The translations under genes and the position numbers were made by a program. The notes under the pieces were generated by a model. That model saw only the letters and a list, made by a program, of their open reading frames with translations. It did not search any database and had not been told where the DNA came from. A stretch of DNA of 64,000 bases, from assembly GCA_001574975.1 (NCBI GenBank), contig KQ965792.1, forward strand, positions 70,919 through 134,918, read 5' to 3'. Below, one piece after another: positions 22,583-33,348 of this stretch. Position 1 is the stretch's first letter. Every line of letters begins with the position of its first letter. The stretch comes from Gonapodya prolifera JEL478 (Eukaryota; Monoblepharomycota; Monoblepharidomycetes; Monoblepharidales; Gonapodyaceae).

Positions 22583-23464
22583 ATGTCTGCCCTAAACGCG
22601 CAACTGATTGACGCCGTGGAATCCGGGCGCGAGGACGACGTGAAGCGGCTGATCGACGCCGGAGCGAGTCCCGATTTGCGCAAGGTAGTCACGATGCGGG
22701 CCAAGGTGGACACCGGACGTGGCTGGCTGCTCGGCGCCGAGCTGAAGGAGGACACTGCGGCGTGCGAGAGTGCGCTGGCGATTGCGATCCTGCATGGGAT
22801 AGCCCCGGTCGTGCGCGTGCTGTTGGAGATGGGGGCCAAGGTGGATAGCGAGGTGGAGTGGAAGATCGCCAATGGGTGGATCGGCGACCGCGCGTGGACG
22901 GCCAGCGAGTGGGATCAGGAGAGGTGGTTTTAGACGCTCAAGTTCCCGAGTCTGCTGTGTATGGCCATCGGATATGGTGGCACGTACAAGGAATGGAATG
23001 GCCGAACAGGCGATCGACCCAACCGCGACGGGCAGCTGTCTATCAACCCGCTAGGAGGCGTGGTGACGGTTAGTCTCCCGGCGAAGGAAGATGACCGCCG
23101 CGTCGTGCAGGCCTTGGAACCGGACGTAAAGATTGTGCGGTTGCTCCTTGCGTACGGCGCGCGCGTCACAGACGTGGAAATCGATGCGGCGCGTAAGAAT
23201 GCAGACCAGGAGTTTCTGCGCACCCTGGAGTCGCACCTGCAGAGCCACATTCCTCGCCCTGCACCTCGCGCTCCGTCGAACTTTGAACTCGCCAACGCCA
23301 CTCCCGGCGCGCATATTAATGTTGTGGACTCTCGCGCCGGAACAACGGAAGAGAGGTGGGTGCTGATCCCGAGGCGAGCAGTTGTGGATTTGACGAACGT
23401 GAACGCTAACTGCAGTTCCATCACCAAGAGAGTACCCCGTAACCAATCGAAATTCGATGAATAA
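22583..23464 (+). pseudogene. ankyrin-repeat gene, first copy, one in-frame TAG
   Basis: The frame reads LIDAVESGREDDVKRLIDAGASPDLRK and later LAIAILHGIAPVVRVLLEMGAKVD, two clear ankyrin repeats, then VKIVRLLLAYGARVTDVEIDAA, a third. One TAG at 22931-22933 interrupts it, after which the same frame stays open to 23464. Comparison with the next copy downstream places this stop inside a conserved region (ERW-stop-TLKF here, QRWATVRF there), so the protein family normally continues past it. It may be a pseudogene, a readthrough gene or a sequence error; classified as pseudogene because its neighbours are also broken. No intron is needed. The C-terminal ERWVLIPRRAV matches RYRWVLPHHV of the neighbour. 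Confidence 0.6.
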
Positions 23465-23735
23465 AATAAGAATATGTAGCATAACCTTGCGTGTAAAATC
23501 CTGTCACCAGACAATTCAGGGTGAATTTGATAGTGAGCAGCTTTACCATCTGACTGATATCAATCATTGCTTTGGCGTAATTTGCACACTGCAGACATGT
23601 CCACAGTCACCGACCTCTGTCTTCACCGGGAGCTTTCTCCTTCTCGCCTCTCGAGAGCAAACGCAAGAAGCGTCAGTGTGCAGCGTTCTGCCTGGGAATC
23701 TGCGGATCGCATTGAATCTCGTTGCAAACACCGAC

Positions 23736-24736
23736 ATGGCAGCAACCGCGGCACAATATGACATCACCGCGTCGCGCATCCAGACACCAGACAACGCTCT
23801 GATCGAGGCAGTCGAAGCGGGATCCATGGAACGTGTGCGCAAGGTGTAAGACGACGGTGCAGACCCCAACGCCAGAAAGATAATGTTCCTCAAAGTCACG
23901 CTGTGGGAAGAGCAAACGGTGCCCCGCGCACCGGACGTGGCCGTTTCTTGCCCTTCCTGCCTCTGCTCGCGAACACGAAACGCTGCACGACGGAACAAAC
24001 GACGATGGAACTGGTGACGAGGACCGACGCGGCGCTCGGAGAGTCGTTGCTGGTCCTGGCCATCATTCGCGGACACGTCAACATTGCGAGCGCGCTGATA
24101 GACGCCGGCGCGGACCTGCACGCGCCCGTGGAGTGGCGTGCAGTCGACACACTCCCCGTCAGACTGGGCTCCTACTTATACTGGACCCCATACAACTGGA
24201 CGCACCAGCGATGGGCCACGGTGCGGTTCGGGTCCTGTTTGGAGCTTGCGGCTGACGCGACCATTGGGGGGATAAAGGTGAACTTGCCCGGAAGTCCCAG
24301 AGAGGTTTGCATGACCTCTATCAGATGCACCGGTGACTACGAACAACCTTTGGAGTGCAGAGCGGATGAGGTTGAGGGCAAGCTCTTCGCCTCAGACCTG
24401 ATGTGCTCCCTCCCCAAAGACATCGCGCGGCTTCTCCGCGCCCGTGGTGCACGCGTCACACAACAGTGTGTCGACAGGGTGTGGTTCACGCACGATAAGG
24501 AATACCTAAAGCTTCTGGACCAGTACATTAAGGCGGGCCAGACGGAGCTTAAACTGGTCCTGGACAAGTCCTTGACTGAAAAGGCCGAGCTCCTCGACGC
24601 ACGGTTCCGCGGACTGGCCGATGCTGGCACGAGCCCGGACAGAGTGGGGAGTTGCCCTGCCAGCATCGACCCTGTCCCTGGGCCAGGCACGAACCACGTC
24701 CACCGGTACCGCTGGGTTCTGCCCCATCACGTTTGA
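23736..24736 (+). pseudogene. ankyrin-repeat gene, second copy, broken
   Basis: Starts like the first copy: NALIEAVEAGSMERVRKV, then TAA where a Leu codon would be expected, then DDGADPNARK. A frame change follows near 23905-23915: the homologous continuation is in another frame (ESLLVLAIIRGHVNIASALIDAGADLHAPVEW) and runs open to 24736 with DIARLLRARGARVTQQCVD and a final RYRWVLPHHV. So one stop and one frameshift separate it from an intact gene, unless an unseen intron covers both. Orthologous blocks in the same order as the first copy show that this is a tandem duplicate. Confidence 0.65.
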
Positions 24737-24859
24737 CCTCCCGGAAAATGACATTGCATCAGTATCGATGTACGGAGTGGTGCCAAACATGGGCATGTCC
24801 GCGCCGCGAGGACGGCCTTGTTGAACTGGGGTTCTTGACCGTTTCACAGACGTCGCAAG

Positions 24860-25200
24860 TGTCCAAGCAGGATCCATGTAACGTCTCCGTAAGGCGTTGG
24901 ACGACAGTGCAGATTCCAACGCCAGACAGCGACTGCTCCTCAAAGCCACGCTGTATGGGAAGAGCAAATTAGGTCGCGCGCACCCTACCGTCGTCGTACC
25001 TTACCCTTCTTGCCGGCGCTACTCATGAAACCCCTCGCGAAAGAAGGAACGGCAGAGTATTTGGTGACGAGGATCAACAGGAGGCCCGAGAATCGGCACT
25101 GGCGCCTGCCTACAAAGTCACACCAAATTGCGAATGCGCTGATGGACGCGGGTGCCGTGTGCTTTGCTATCATTTTGAAATGGGCTAGACGAACCTACAT
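24860..25200 (+). pseudogene. ankyrin-repeat gene relic, third copy
   Basis: Nucleotide similarity to the 5' part of the second copy is obvious: AGCAGGATCCATG, GGCGTTGGACGACAGTGCAG, TTCCAACGCCAGAC, CTCAAAGCCACGCTGTATGG and GAAGAGCAAA occur in the same order. The frame is destroyed by several changes. A later remnant, ANALMDAGAV, marks the second ankyrin repeat. The middle and 3' thirds are missing. It is the most decayed of the three tandem copies. Confidence 0.65.
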
Positions 25201-25291
25201 CCGGTGATGAATGACTTACGATGGTATGGCGGACCTTAGCGAACAGTGTATTAAGTAGTCTGGAGTCAGATAACGCTTTCCCTTCGTTTTT

Positions 25292-25925
25292 TTATTTGCC
25301 GTGCTTGTTTATTGACCTGGAATTCTGCACCTCCCGTCTTTCTCCAAAGACCAAACCGAAACCCATATGAGCAACATCGCAAACAGCTCCATCCAGAAGA
25401 ACGATAGCATCAGCTACACGAGCTCGGAACATCAGACCAAGCACCACGAGCTCGACGACGCCTTCATTGATCGCCGTGGCAGAGCCGCCGGGTCGCAGTC
25501 GCAGCATGCCGTCCTCCCGCATGAGCACGAGGGCGTCCAAGGACCGCACAGACACAACCCGAGAGTGAGTGCAAGACGATGCCCGAGGTGAAAATGAGAG
25601 CGACAAGGGTTCATCGAATTTGAGTGTGGCAGATGGACCCCGAAGAAGCGTCGAGGAAGCAGATGAAAGATATGGTGATCGAGCTTGATGTGAGTGAGGG
25701 AGATGCCGTTGCGGAGCGTTTTTTGGTGGCGTTCGACATCTGATGTGTGTGAACGGACAAAGCACTCCTCGAGAGTCGCCGAGACCGCCTGCATACCACA
25801 AGCACTCTGAGGAGGAAAAAGCGCCCGTCGAGAGTAAGAAGGAGAGGAGGACGAGGGAGAAGGCGGAGGAGGTGGAGCAGACGGGAAGGCTGAGGAGAAG
25901 ACTACCAAAGAATTAGGTGGGCGTG
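25292..25925 (+). pseudogene. upstream copy of a duplicated unknown gene, probably decayed
   Basis: Strongly similar at DNA level to 28640-29415. The first exon starts at ATG 25367 with MSNIANSSIQKNDS, then ISYTSSEHQTKHHELDD. The donor GTGAGTGCAAGAC, a second exon MDPEEASRKQMKDM, its GTGAGT donor, and a third exon starting DKALLESRRDRLH are all recognisable. Relative to the downstream copy it lacks roughly 18-19 bases after DRLH, and the frame then runs into an Arg-rich sequence, so it looks inactivated. The 3' flank (CTTCGTGCGTCGTCAGTG) is also shared, which shows that a segment of about 0.6 kb was duplicated. Confidence 0.55.
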
Positions 25926-27047
25926 AGCGATGCTGGTATTCGAAAATGGCCGGGAAAGCTGATTTCTTCGTGCGTCGTCAGTGAACGAGGACAAAGGCAA
26001 GACGGCGTAAACAGGAGACAGCTGCGAACGAGGACCGGGTGCAGTCCAATGGGCGGGCGGCAGTAAAGCGGACAGATTTGCGATTTTAAAAACGATTTTT
26101 GAGAGCCGAGGGTAAGGGAAAAGTCACAATATGATATTATGTGTCGAGTTGAGTCGTGCCGAGTTGCGAGAATGTCGAAAACTTTGATTAAGATTTGAGC
26201 ATGGGTGAGTTGCCATGCCGATCCCAAAATTTAATGATCCACTTCATTAGGGACTCACCAAGCCAATAAAGGTCACCCCTCTTGTAACATTTGTGTGCAT
26301 TTCGGTGAGTTTCAACTCGATTGTACCACAATAGTGATGGGAGTCGGTGGGGGATACAAGAGGACTTTCGAAGTGGACAGAGGGCCTATCTTCCATCAAC
26401 CTCGCATCGGCTCTCGAAGGGGATTCACTCTTGCCCACGACGAGGGCGGCGACAGGGCGTGGATGTAGTTTAGAGAGGGTATACCTGGCGTTCACGCCAG
26501 CAATGTTTCAGCCGTCAGAGCCGTTAAGCTTCCCTGTTTGCCCGGGTAACGTCCGAATCCATTGTCTGCCCCTCTGCAGCACAAGGAACCCTCACCACAC
26601 CGCTTATTGCATCGCCATCGAGCCATGTGCCTTCGAGAAAGCCGGAGGTGGGGAAAGGGAAGGGGAGGAAAAACGGTCGAGAGAGGCGGTCAGTAAGAGT
26701 TTAAGCAAACTCGATTCGGCCGTTGGCGTCCGTGAAGTTGGGGTGGTTTTGAAAGTGAACAAGGCTGCTGCGGCCGGTATCGCCCATTCACATTCAACTG
26801 CTTCGACTCACCAAATCGCACGCATCGAAGCGGTCAATGCACAACTCACTTGCAATTGAGCGACTGTTTTGCCGATGCACTGTTCCTGGCACTCATGGTC
26901 GACCATTCCATGCCCTTCTGGAATGTTCTGGAGGCTTTCGTAATCCCCAGTTGTCGCAAGTCGTTGCGCAACCTGGCTCAAATATAAAAGAAGGAGATGT
27001 CTGCCAGAGCAATCATCCATATTCACGAAAGCAAAGAAACCGCTACC
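25926..27047. other. gap; weak ORF only
   Basis: No recognised gene. An open frame on the plus strand (26347-26859, 170 codons) has no family resemblance or clear splice context and may be chance. Promoter elements of the PB1 gene probably lie after about 26880. Confidence 0.35.
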
Positions 27048-28265
27048 ATGTCGACATCGTTCAAAGTGTTCAATCCAGCTTCGGGGGTGACCCGAAAGAT
27101 AACAGTCCAGTCCGAAACTTCGTGGGAGGATATTGAGAATCAGGTACTTCTGGCTTGCATCATATCAATCGTTGGCCATAAACACTGACGGATTCTTCCC
27201 AGATTCGATCCCTCTTTTCGTTCGCGACATCTGAGGTGTTCAACGTGACGTACACGGACCAGGACGGCGACGTGGTCACCATAAGCACCACGCAAGAACT
27301 CCGCGACCTTGTGGCTGAAGCTGGCAAGCCTGTTAAGTTTGTTCTCGCGACGGCAGAGGGCACCAAGGATTCAACCCAATCAGCAGCACCAGTGGACGTC
27401 GATCGAGAAAGCGCCCTAGAGGACGAAGCGACACCTACCGAGAGTGCTGACAAGCCGATTGAGGAGGAATGGATTCTGGAGCAGGTACCACCTTCGGAGT
27501 CCACAAACGGTGTTGCGACGGAGGAACCCGCTCCTTTGGAGGCAACTGCTGTCAATGGCGGAGACAAAAACGAGACTGTAAGTTCTCTCGTGCTCTCATT
27601 TTAACGAATAGTCTTTGGCATGACGCTGATAATCAATTTTCTACGTTCAATCTCAGACAACCCTGGAGGACATCAGCGCCGCCGAAGACTCGGTGTACCC
27701 TTCCGCGAATGGTGCTGCAGACCAACAATCGCTTCTCGAACCAGCGGAGACAGCACCGTCGTTGGCTCAGGTGGCTGCTGAGGGAGTCTCGCCCACAAAG
27801 CAAGCCGAAGCAAAAGCTGCCGAAACTGTCGCAGCTTCGAGGGATGCTGAAGCCGGGAAGGAAGTCAACGTTGAGACTAAACCTGAGGCTGGTCAAGGAG
27901 CTCAGGATGAAACGAAGGAGGAATTCGACGAGGACCGTGAGCTTCGCACACTCTTTGAAGAGGTGAGTTTTCAGTGACTGCATGGGCTCTATACGTGTGG
28001 AGGTCTAACACTACCCGCATCTCCGCAGTTCTTTACAGGCGATCTCGCCTCTGCCTTAAACCGCCTGGGTCGGATCACTGCCCACCTGGAAGCCACCGAG
28101 CCGCCGCAACACTACTACATTCGACGCCGAGTGCCCTTGTATCACCCACGCAGGATTCCTTTTGGGCTCGGACCTTTTGGTCTTGTGACTCCTGGCGTAT
28201 TTTGGGCGACACCGGTTGTAGCAGGACCTGGTTACTGCGGGAGGGCTGGTTGTCATCGTTTTTGA
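27048..28265 (+). CDS. PB1-domain protein
   Basis: Four exons in perfect phase: 27048-27143, 27203-27577, 27657-27962 and 28029-28265, giving 337 residues. Residues 1-85 form a PB1-like domain: FKVFNPASGVTRKITV (basic lysine after the second strand), then WEDIENQIRSLF, VFNVTYTDQDGDVVTI (OPCA-type acidic loop, YTDQDGDVVTI) and STTQELRDLV. PB1 domains mediate dimerisation in Nbr1/p62, Bem1/Cdc24, Nox and aPKC scaffolds. The remaining 250 residues are acidic and Ala/Glu-rich (disordered), with a final Pro/Gly-rich tail (YIRRRVPLYHPRRIPFGLGP, then GLVTPGVFWATPVVAGP). There is no ZZ or UBA domain, so assignment to Nbr1 is not justified. The partner is unknown. Confidence 0.75.
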
Positions 28266-28734
28266 TAACGTAGTAGAAGTTGCATGAGAACAAAATTGTA
28301 TTGCATCATACTGAACTATAGCTGTCTTTTCAGAAAATGAATCCTCTCAATCATACATGCGATGATTTGCTCAAGCTTTGGTACCGCCCACCTCGTTTGG
28401 TTGCGCCTTTCCGAGAAATCGACCAACTCCCTTTCTTCCCTCCCCCTTCTCGCGTCGTGGCGGCTACTTATATGTATTGCCGAACGGGCTTTTCTTAGCC
28501 CTTTGTTTTATTGCATTTTGACGTGGGTTAGAAGACTGGCCAGTGTGATGCTCACTGTGTGGGTGTCTGATAGCGAGCAATGTACTAGGTAGCCTAAGTA
28601 TACAACGAGACGTCCGCCGTTTTCTCCGTGCTTGGTCATTGACCAGGAAATAAACTCGAAATCCGTGACAGTGTGCCTCTCGGCTTAATTATCCAGAGCG
28701 TTTTACCAAAACTACCAAAACCACCAAACCCCAA
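28266..28734. other. intergenic, no gene seen
   Basis: Between the PB1 gene and the downstream copy of the duplicated gene. The last ~110 bases share traces with the region upstream of 25367 (GTGCTTG...TTGACC), so the duplicated block includes some 5' flank. Confidence 0.4.
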
Positions 28735-29418
28735 ATGAGCAACATCGCAAAAAGCTTCGTCCAGAAGAACGATAACATCAGCTATACGAGCTCCGACCAT
28801 CAGACCAAGCACCACGAACTCGACGACGCCTTCATTAATCGCCGTGGGCAGAGCCGCCGGGTCGCAGTTGCAGCATGCCGTCCCCCGCACGCGCACGAGG
28901 GCGTCCAAGGACCGCATAGGCATGACCCGAGAGTGAGTGCAGGACGGTGCCCCGAGGCGAGACGATAGTGAGGGTGACAAGGGTGACATCATCGAATGTG
29001 GGTGTGACAGATGGACCCGGACGAAGCGTCGAGGAAGCAGATGAAAGATATGGAGATCGAGCTTGATGTGAGTCAGGGCGACGCCGAGGGGAGCGCTTCT
29101 GGTGGGTTTCGACACCCGATGTGTGTGAAAAGGACAAGGCACTACTTGAGAATCGCCGAGACCGCCTGCACCAGTCTCGCGCTGCAAGCCACCACAAGCA
29201 CTCTGCGGAGGAAAAGGCGCCCGTGGAGAGCAAGAAGGAGAGGAGGGCGAGGGAGAAGGCGGAGGAGGAGGAGGAGTTGGCCATGGCGGAGGAGGAGACT
29301 GGGGAAGGAGGAGGTGGATGTGAGTGGTGTGGGTATGCGGAAACGGGTGGGGAAGCTAAATTTCTTCGTGCGTCGTCAGTGGACGAGGGCGAAGGCCAGA
29401 TGGTGTGAAAGGAGGTAG
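28735..29418 (+). CDS. small charged coiled-coil protein, unknown family (intact copy)
   Basis: Proposed exons: the first from ATG 28735 (MSNIAKSFVQKNDN, ISYTSSDHQTKHHELDD) to a GTGAGT donor after HRHDPR; the second MDPDEASRKQMKDMEIELD (29011 on) ending at GTGAGT; the third DKALLENRRDRLHQSRA to EEKAPVESKKERRAREKAE; and a short last exon WTRAKARWCERR ending at 29418. The third exon is a strongly charged likely coiled coil. The same exon boundaries are seen in the upstream copy, which supports the plus-strand model. The antisense of exon 1 is also open and hydrophobic, so a minus-strand gene cannot be fully excluded. No function can be assigned. Confidence 0.45.
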
Positions 29419-29759
29419 TTGCGAGCGATGAACTTGTGCTGTGTGGGTCCAGACGAATACAGCGACCAGTTTTCGAATTTGAAGAAAAGGTAAACGTGCA
29501 TTTGATTTGTATAATGTACACCACAGAGAGGAAACGACTGACAAAAAGAAAAAGAATATGGCAGAAAAGTTTCCAGTCCAAAAAAATCTCCGAGTGCATC
29601 GCGTCTACACCACCAAACCACCCAACCGCCCAACCACACCACCGCACCAATGACCGGATTCGCAACTACGGCGTCTGACCTCCCCCAGACCCTCCTCTCA
29701 TCCTCGCTTGCCCCTCCTCGCCGCTCTGCGCCTGGCTGCCGCTCGACCCTGCCGCACCG

Positions 29760-31103
29760 TCAGTCAGACCCACTCACACCACCACCAACAGCACCAGCCC
29801 CGCCCAACGGCTCCACCGCAAACACGACCCGCGCGTCCACGTCCTCAACAACCTGGGCATGCCTCTCCCTCCACATCTGCACGACCTCCTCAAGGTCATT
29901 CAGCGCCGCGACGCGGGCGTTGGTCATGTCGCCTGTAATCGACCACCCGCCGTCGCGAGGCACGAAGCCGACGTCGCGCGCCGAGAGGTCCGGGTTGAAC
30001 GCCCAGAGTGAGAAGTCGCGGGCGCGGTCGGCGTCGTCGTCGTCGGCGGAGGAGGACGAGGACGAGGACGAGGACGACGAGCTGGAGGAGGAGGGGGAGG
30101 CGCGAATGTGGATGACTGTTGTCGCTGTGCCGCTGAGGAGGTTCTCGGCCTCGGGGGAGAGAGCGCCGGCAGAGATGGAGATAGATTGAGCAGCAGTGGC
30201 GGGTTGGTCCGAGGGGCCAGAGGCGGAATTCGCGGTGTTGGCTTCCGGGTGAGATCCCGAACCGGTTCCAGCGAGTTCGGAGCTAGCAGATGGCGCTCCA
30301 ACCAACGCTTCGAGGCCCTCTGGGAAGCTCTCGGGGGATTCGAGCACGCGAGCTGCTCTCTGGATGATTCGTTGGGCGACGTTGAAAGCTGTCAGAGTGA
30401 CACGTGCGTTTCAGTATTTGAACGTTGTCGAGAGAGGGAACGGGTGAACCCACCTTGCGACGAGATGTCGTCTCCGCCAACATCCTCAATTTGCGGGCTT
30501 TCGCTGGCGTCAGAAGCCGCCCGTAAGGCCTCCCGGAGGGTCTGTCGAGCGTTGACGGATCTCTGGATAATGTTCTCTGCAGCCTCTGGAGAGCCGACAT
30601 CGAGAGCACTGAGCGCACCCGCGGGCGGCGGGAGAACCACCTGGTACGAGCCGTCGGAGACCGTGTCGGGCATTCGCAAGATATCGGGGTGGTTTTGTAC
30701 ACCGCGTCCCGTTTCGGAGATGGGCCAGTAGGACCGTCCCGGGAGCCTCCAGAGGTGCGCGAACAGATCCTCATCTTCGCTTCCACTGCCGCTGCCGCTC
30801 TCGCCGTGGCCGAGTGTCGGGGTGGAGGAGGTCGACCTGTCAGATCCACGACGATCCCTCTTGTCGGCCGCGCGGGCAGATTCGACGTGTGAGGACAGCG
30901 CGTCGAGGAAAGACACGTCTGCGGAGATGACGGGGCGCAGGATTCCGTCGAGCAGACGCCGGCCTTGGTGAAAGCGCAAATGAAGGTGAGAGGGCGGCGC
31001 GGGCTGCAGCGTTGATTTGGTACTCACGTGACATGCGCCTCAGGTCGCCAACGAGCGAGTCGAGCTCCGCCGCGCTGGCAGGTCGCTTGACGGGAAGTCC
31101 CAT
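29760..31103 (-). CDS. hypothetical protein, Ser-rich, unknown family
   Basis: Three exons fit in phase: 31028-31103, 30454-30963 and 29760-30388, giving 404 residues starting MGLPVKRPASAAELDSLVG. Two related helical segments are visible, ENIIQRSVNARQTLREAL in exon 2 and AFNVAQRIIQRAARVLES at the start of exon 3, perhaps an internal duplication. LFAHLWRLPGRSYWPIS is well ordered in composition. A run of 15 Ser is followed by DDDDADRARDFSLWAFNPD and GFVPRDGGWSITGDMTNAR, which look like a folded C-terminal module with WREERHA-type helix. No known domain was recognised. It is divergent from the SPRY membrane protein (253 bp). Confidence 0.6.
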
Positions 31104-31356
31104 GTTGCCGTGTGCTGCCTGCGTGGGTGGAAGCTGCTGCTGGTCTTGGGTGGCCACGGCACTGGATAAGTGTGCTAACAATAATTGGTACAACTCCCTT
31201 TTTTTCAACGTCAAAGTGGAAAAGTTTTCAAATCGTATTGCAAGTTTAAAGAGCAAAAAGAACTTGTTTAGAATAAATTCTAATTTTATATTTTGAGAAG
31301 TGTTGAGGTTCAGATCGTGAGACCGTTCCTGTCACCCAACACCTCAATCTTTGGAC
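31104..31356. promoter_or_regulatory. divergent intergenic region
   Basis: 253 bp between the start of the minus-strand unknown gene and the plus-strand SPRY protein. The middle part is AT-rich (TTTTTTTCAACG, AATAAATTC). It must contain both promoters. Confidence 0.4.
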
Positions 31357-33152
31357 ATGTCCACGCAAACGGTATCCTCTGCTACGCACACCATCAACTC
31401 TTCTACTCCCTTGCTCAACGCCACGGCAAGTCCCGTCCCCAAAGTCCCACCTACAGACTCGTCGTCATCCCCATCTCAAGACGGAACAAACGCCTTACTG
31501 CTGGGCGTCATCGGGATTGTCGCCATCACCGCCCTCACGCTATTATTTTGCCTCATTTTCTACGTGATCGAGTTTCTCAGGAAGCGGAAGGACGCGAATT
31601 CACCGTTCGCCTTGTCGCGGGCCCGCCCCGTTCGACCGGGCGATACCGGGTGGTTCCTGCCTCTTCCCAAAGACCCCAGCACCGGGCAAGTCTCTCACCG
31701 ACGGCGACGCTTCCAGTTGCGCAGGAAGGACCAGGTGGAGCTTCCAACTCGCCAGACACGAGCTCTGAACAATCGTCTCGAGGGATGGGAGTTCCAGCAC
31801 TTTACCCTGGACGAAGGACAAGGACAGGGCGCGCGAGGTGCAGGTGCACTTGCACTCGAAGGGAATGCTGCATCTCCTACAACTCCCGTCCACGCCACTC
31901 CGAGCGAATTGTTCCTTTCCCCGCCACCATCAACCTCTGCTCCTGATCCGAACACACATCTCAAGTTTCTCCCAGACGGAGACTTTACGCCGTTCGAGCG
32001 GGCGCAGGTTCTCGAAGATGAGGAGGCGGGTCGGTCAGGAGCAGGAGGGGACGCCTTCCGCGTGCACAACCTCGGGTTCGGGTCCGTCTCGGTTCATTGC
32101 GGAACGGGCCTGGCGTTCTTGAAGTGGTCGGAACGGAGCGTCGTTGCGGATATTGGGAGCGACGCCGACACTTCGGCGGCGGGCGAGCTGCGCTGGCTTT
32201 ATTACGAGGTCCTCCTCTCCGAAATCGGTGTCTTTGTGAAACGCGCACGACGGCGTGCAACCGCAACCGTGCTATCCGAAACCGAACCGCACACTCCATC
32301 CGCGGCAGCAGCGCCGCTCGATCTGGACTTTGACGTCGAAACAGCAAGCCAGATCTTACCTGCTGAGGAAACACCTTCACGGTCTTCGTCCGCCGTGGAA
32401 GTGGAAGAGATCACCGTTCCTGCTCCTCGTCCTCACATTCTCGTCGAACTGGAGTCGGGCGTATTAACACCTGTCCCCCCGCCTTCACCGTCCATCGACG
32501 CAAGACCAACGACCGCGCCTCGATCCGTCCCGAGTGAATTCTTGCCCAGGACGGGAGACTCGGCCATCACGATCGGTGTTGGTTTCGTCAGGTTCGTGCT
32601 TAGTGCCAAACCCCCCTTCCTTCCCCTTCCCCCCTCGGTTCCTCATCTCACAACTCTCGCCACCCTAGCCGCCCATATCCCTCCTTCCTCCTTCCGGGCC
32701 GGTACGCCTCCTCCGTCGCCGTGATCTCCACGGGCACCGCATGGTTCGTCTCCCTCTTCTGCGGGGGAACAACACACTGCACAAAGCTCACCGGGACCCC
32801 TCCGCGCCAGGGCGATACGGTCGGGGTCGGGTTGGGGCCGGGCGGGTTCTGTGTCACGGTGAATGGAAAGTCGGTCCGGGTCTGTGCGGAGAGCAGTGAG
32901 GGTCCGGGGGGCTTTTTGGAACTTCCCACCAAGGCGACAGCTGTGGGTGGAGCATGGTATCCGTGCGTGGGCGCCGACGGGCCGTGCCAGATGCTCGCCG
33001 CGCGGGGAAGACTCCACGTGGACGAGAGTGGACGGGATGTCGAGTACGTTGAGGGAACGCTGTGGACCGGCGATTATACCGCCAAGGATGATAGCGACGC
33101 TCCGTCGTATAGTACTGGTAGTCCTGTTGCACTCGCGGGCGAAGGTGTTTGA
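31357..33152 (+). CDS. membrane-anchored SPRY-domain protein, Ssh4/Ear1-like
   Basis: Two exons, 31357-32591 and 32669-33152, in phase, 572 residues. The N-terminus is short and luminal-like with NxS/T sites (INSST, LNATAS), then one membrane span (about residues 47-73, LLLGVIGIVAITALTLLFCL). A SPRY/B30.2 domain begins at WLYYEVLLSEIG and resumes after a ~110-residue insert with ITIGVGF, RPYPSFLLPGRYASSV, GDTVGVGLGPGGFCVTVNGK and YPCVGADGPCQMLAARG. This order and spacing match yeast Ssh4/Ear1, adaptors that recruit the Rsp5 ubiquitin ligase to endosomal cargo. No clear PPxY motif was found in the parts read, so Rsp5 binding is unproven. A second, related gene lies at 55.2-57.5 kb. Confidence 0.75.
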
Positions 33153-33348
33153 ACTGCCCACTGTCTCGTCGAGTTGCGTTTTGCTTTTCATGATGTTATT
33201 TTCTGATGCGTTTGTTTTCGTGATTGTATTTTCTACGCCAGACCGGGTGGGAATACAGATGAGATCGTAGGATGAGTTATGTAACCGCGGGCAGGGCATT
33301 TGAACTTCGGACGGTGGAAGTGTCAGGGAGGACCATTACTGTAAGCCC

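Noticed and set aside
18176-23464. Reassignment of TAG to a sense codon
   Set aside because: The GNAT gene between the two cases appears to end at TAG, and other genes use TAA and TGA normally; two cases among possible pseudogenes are too few.
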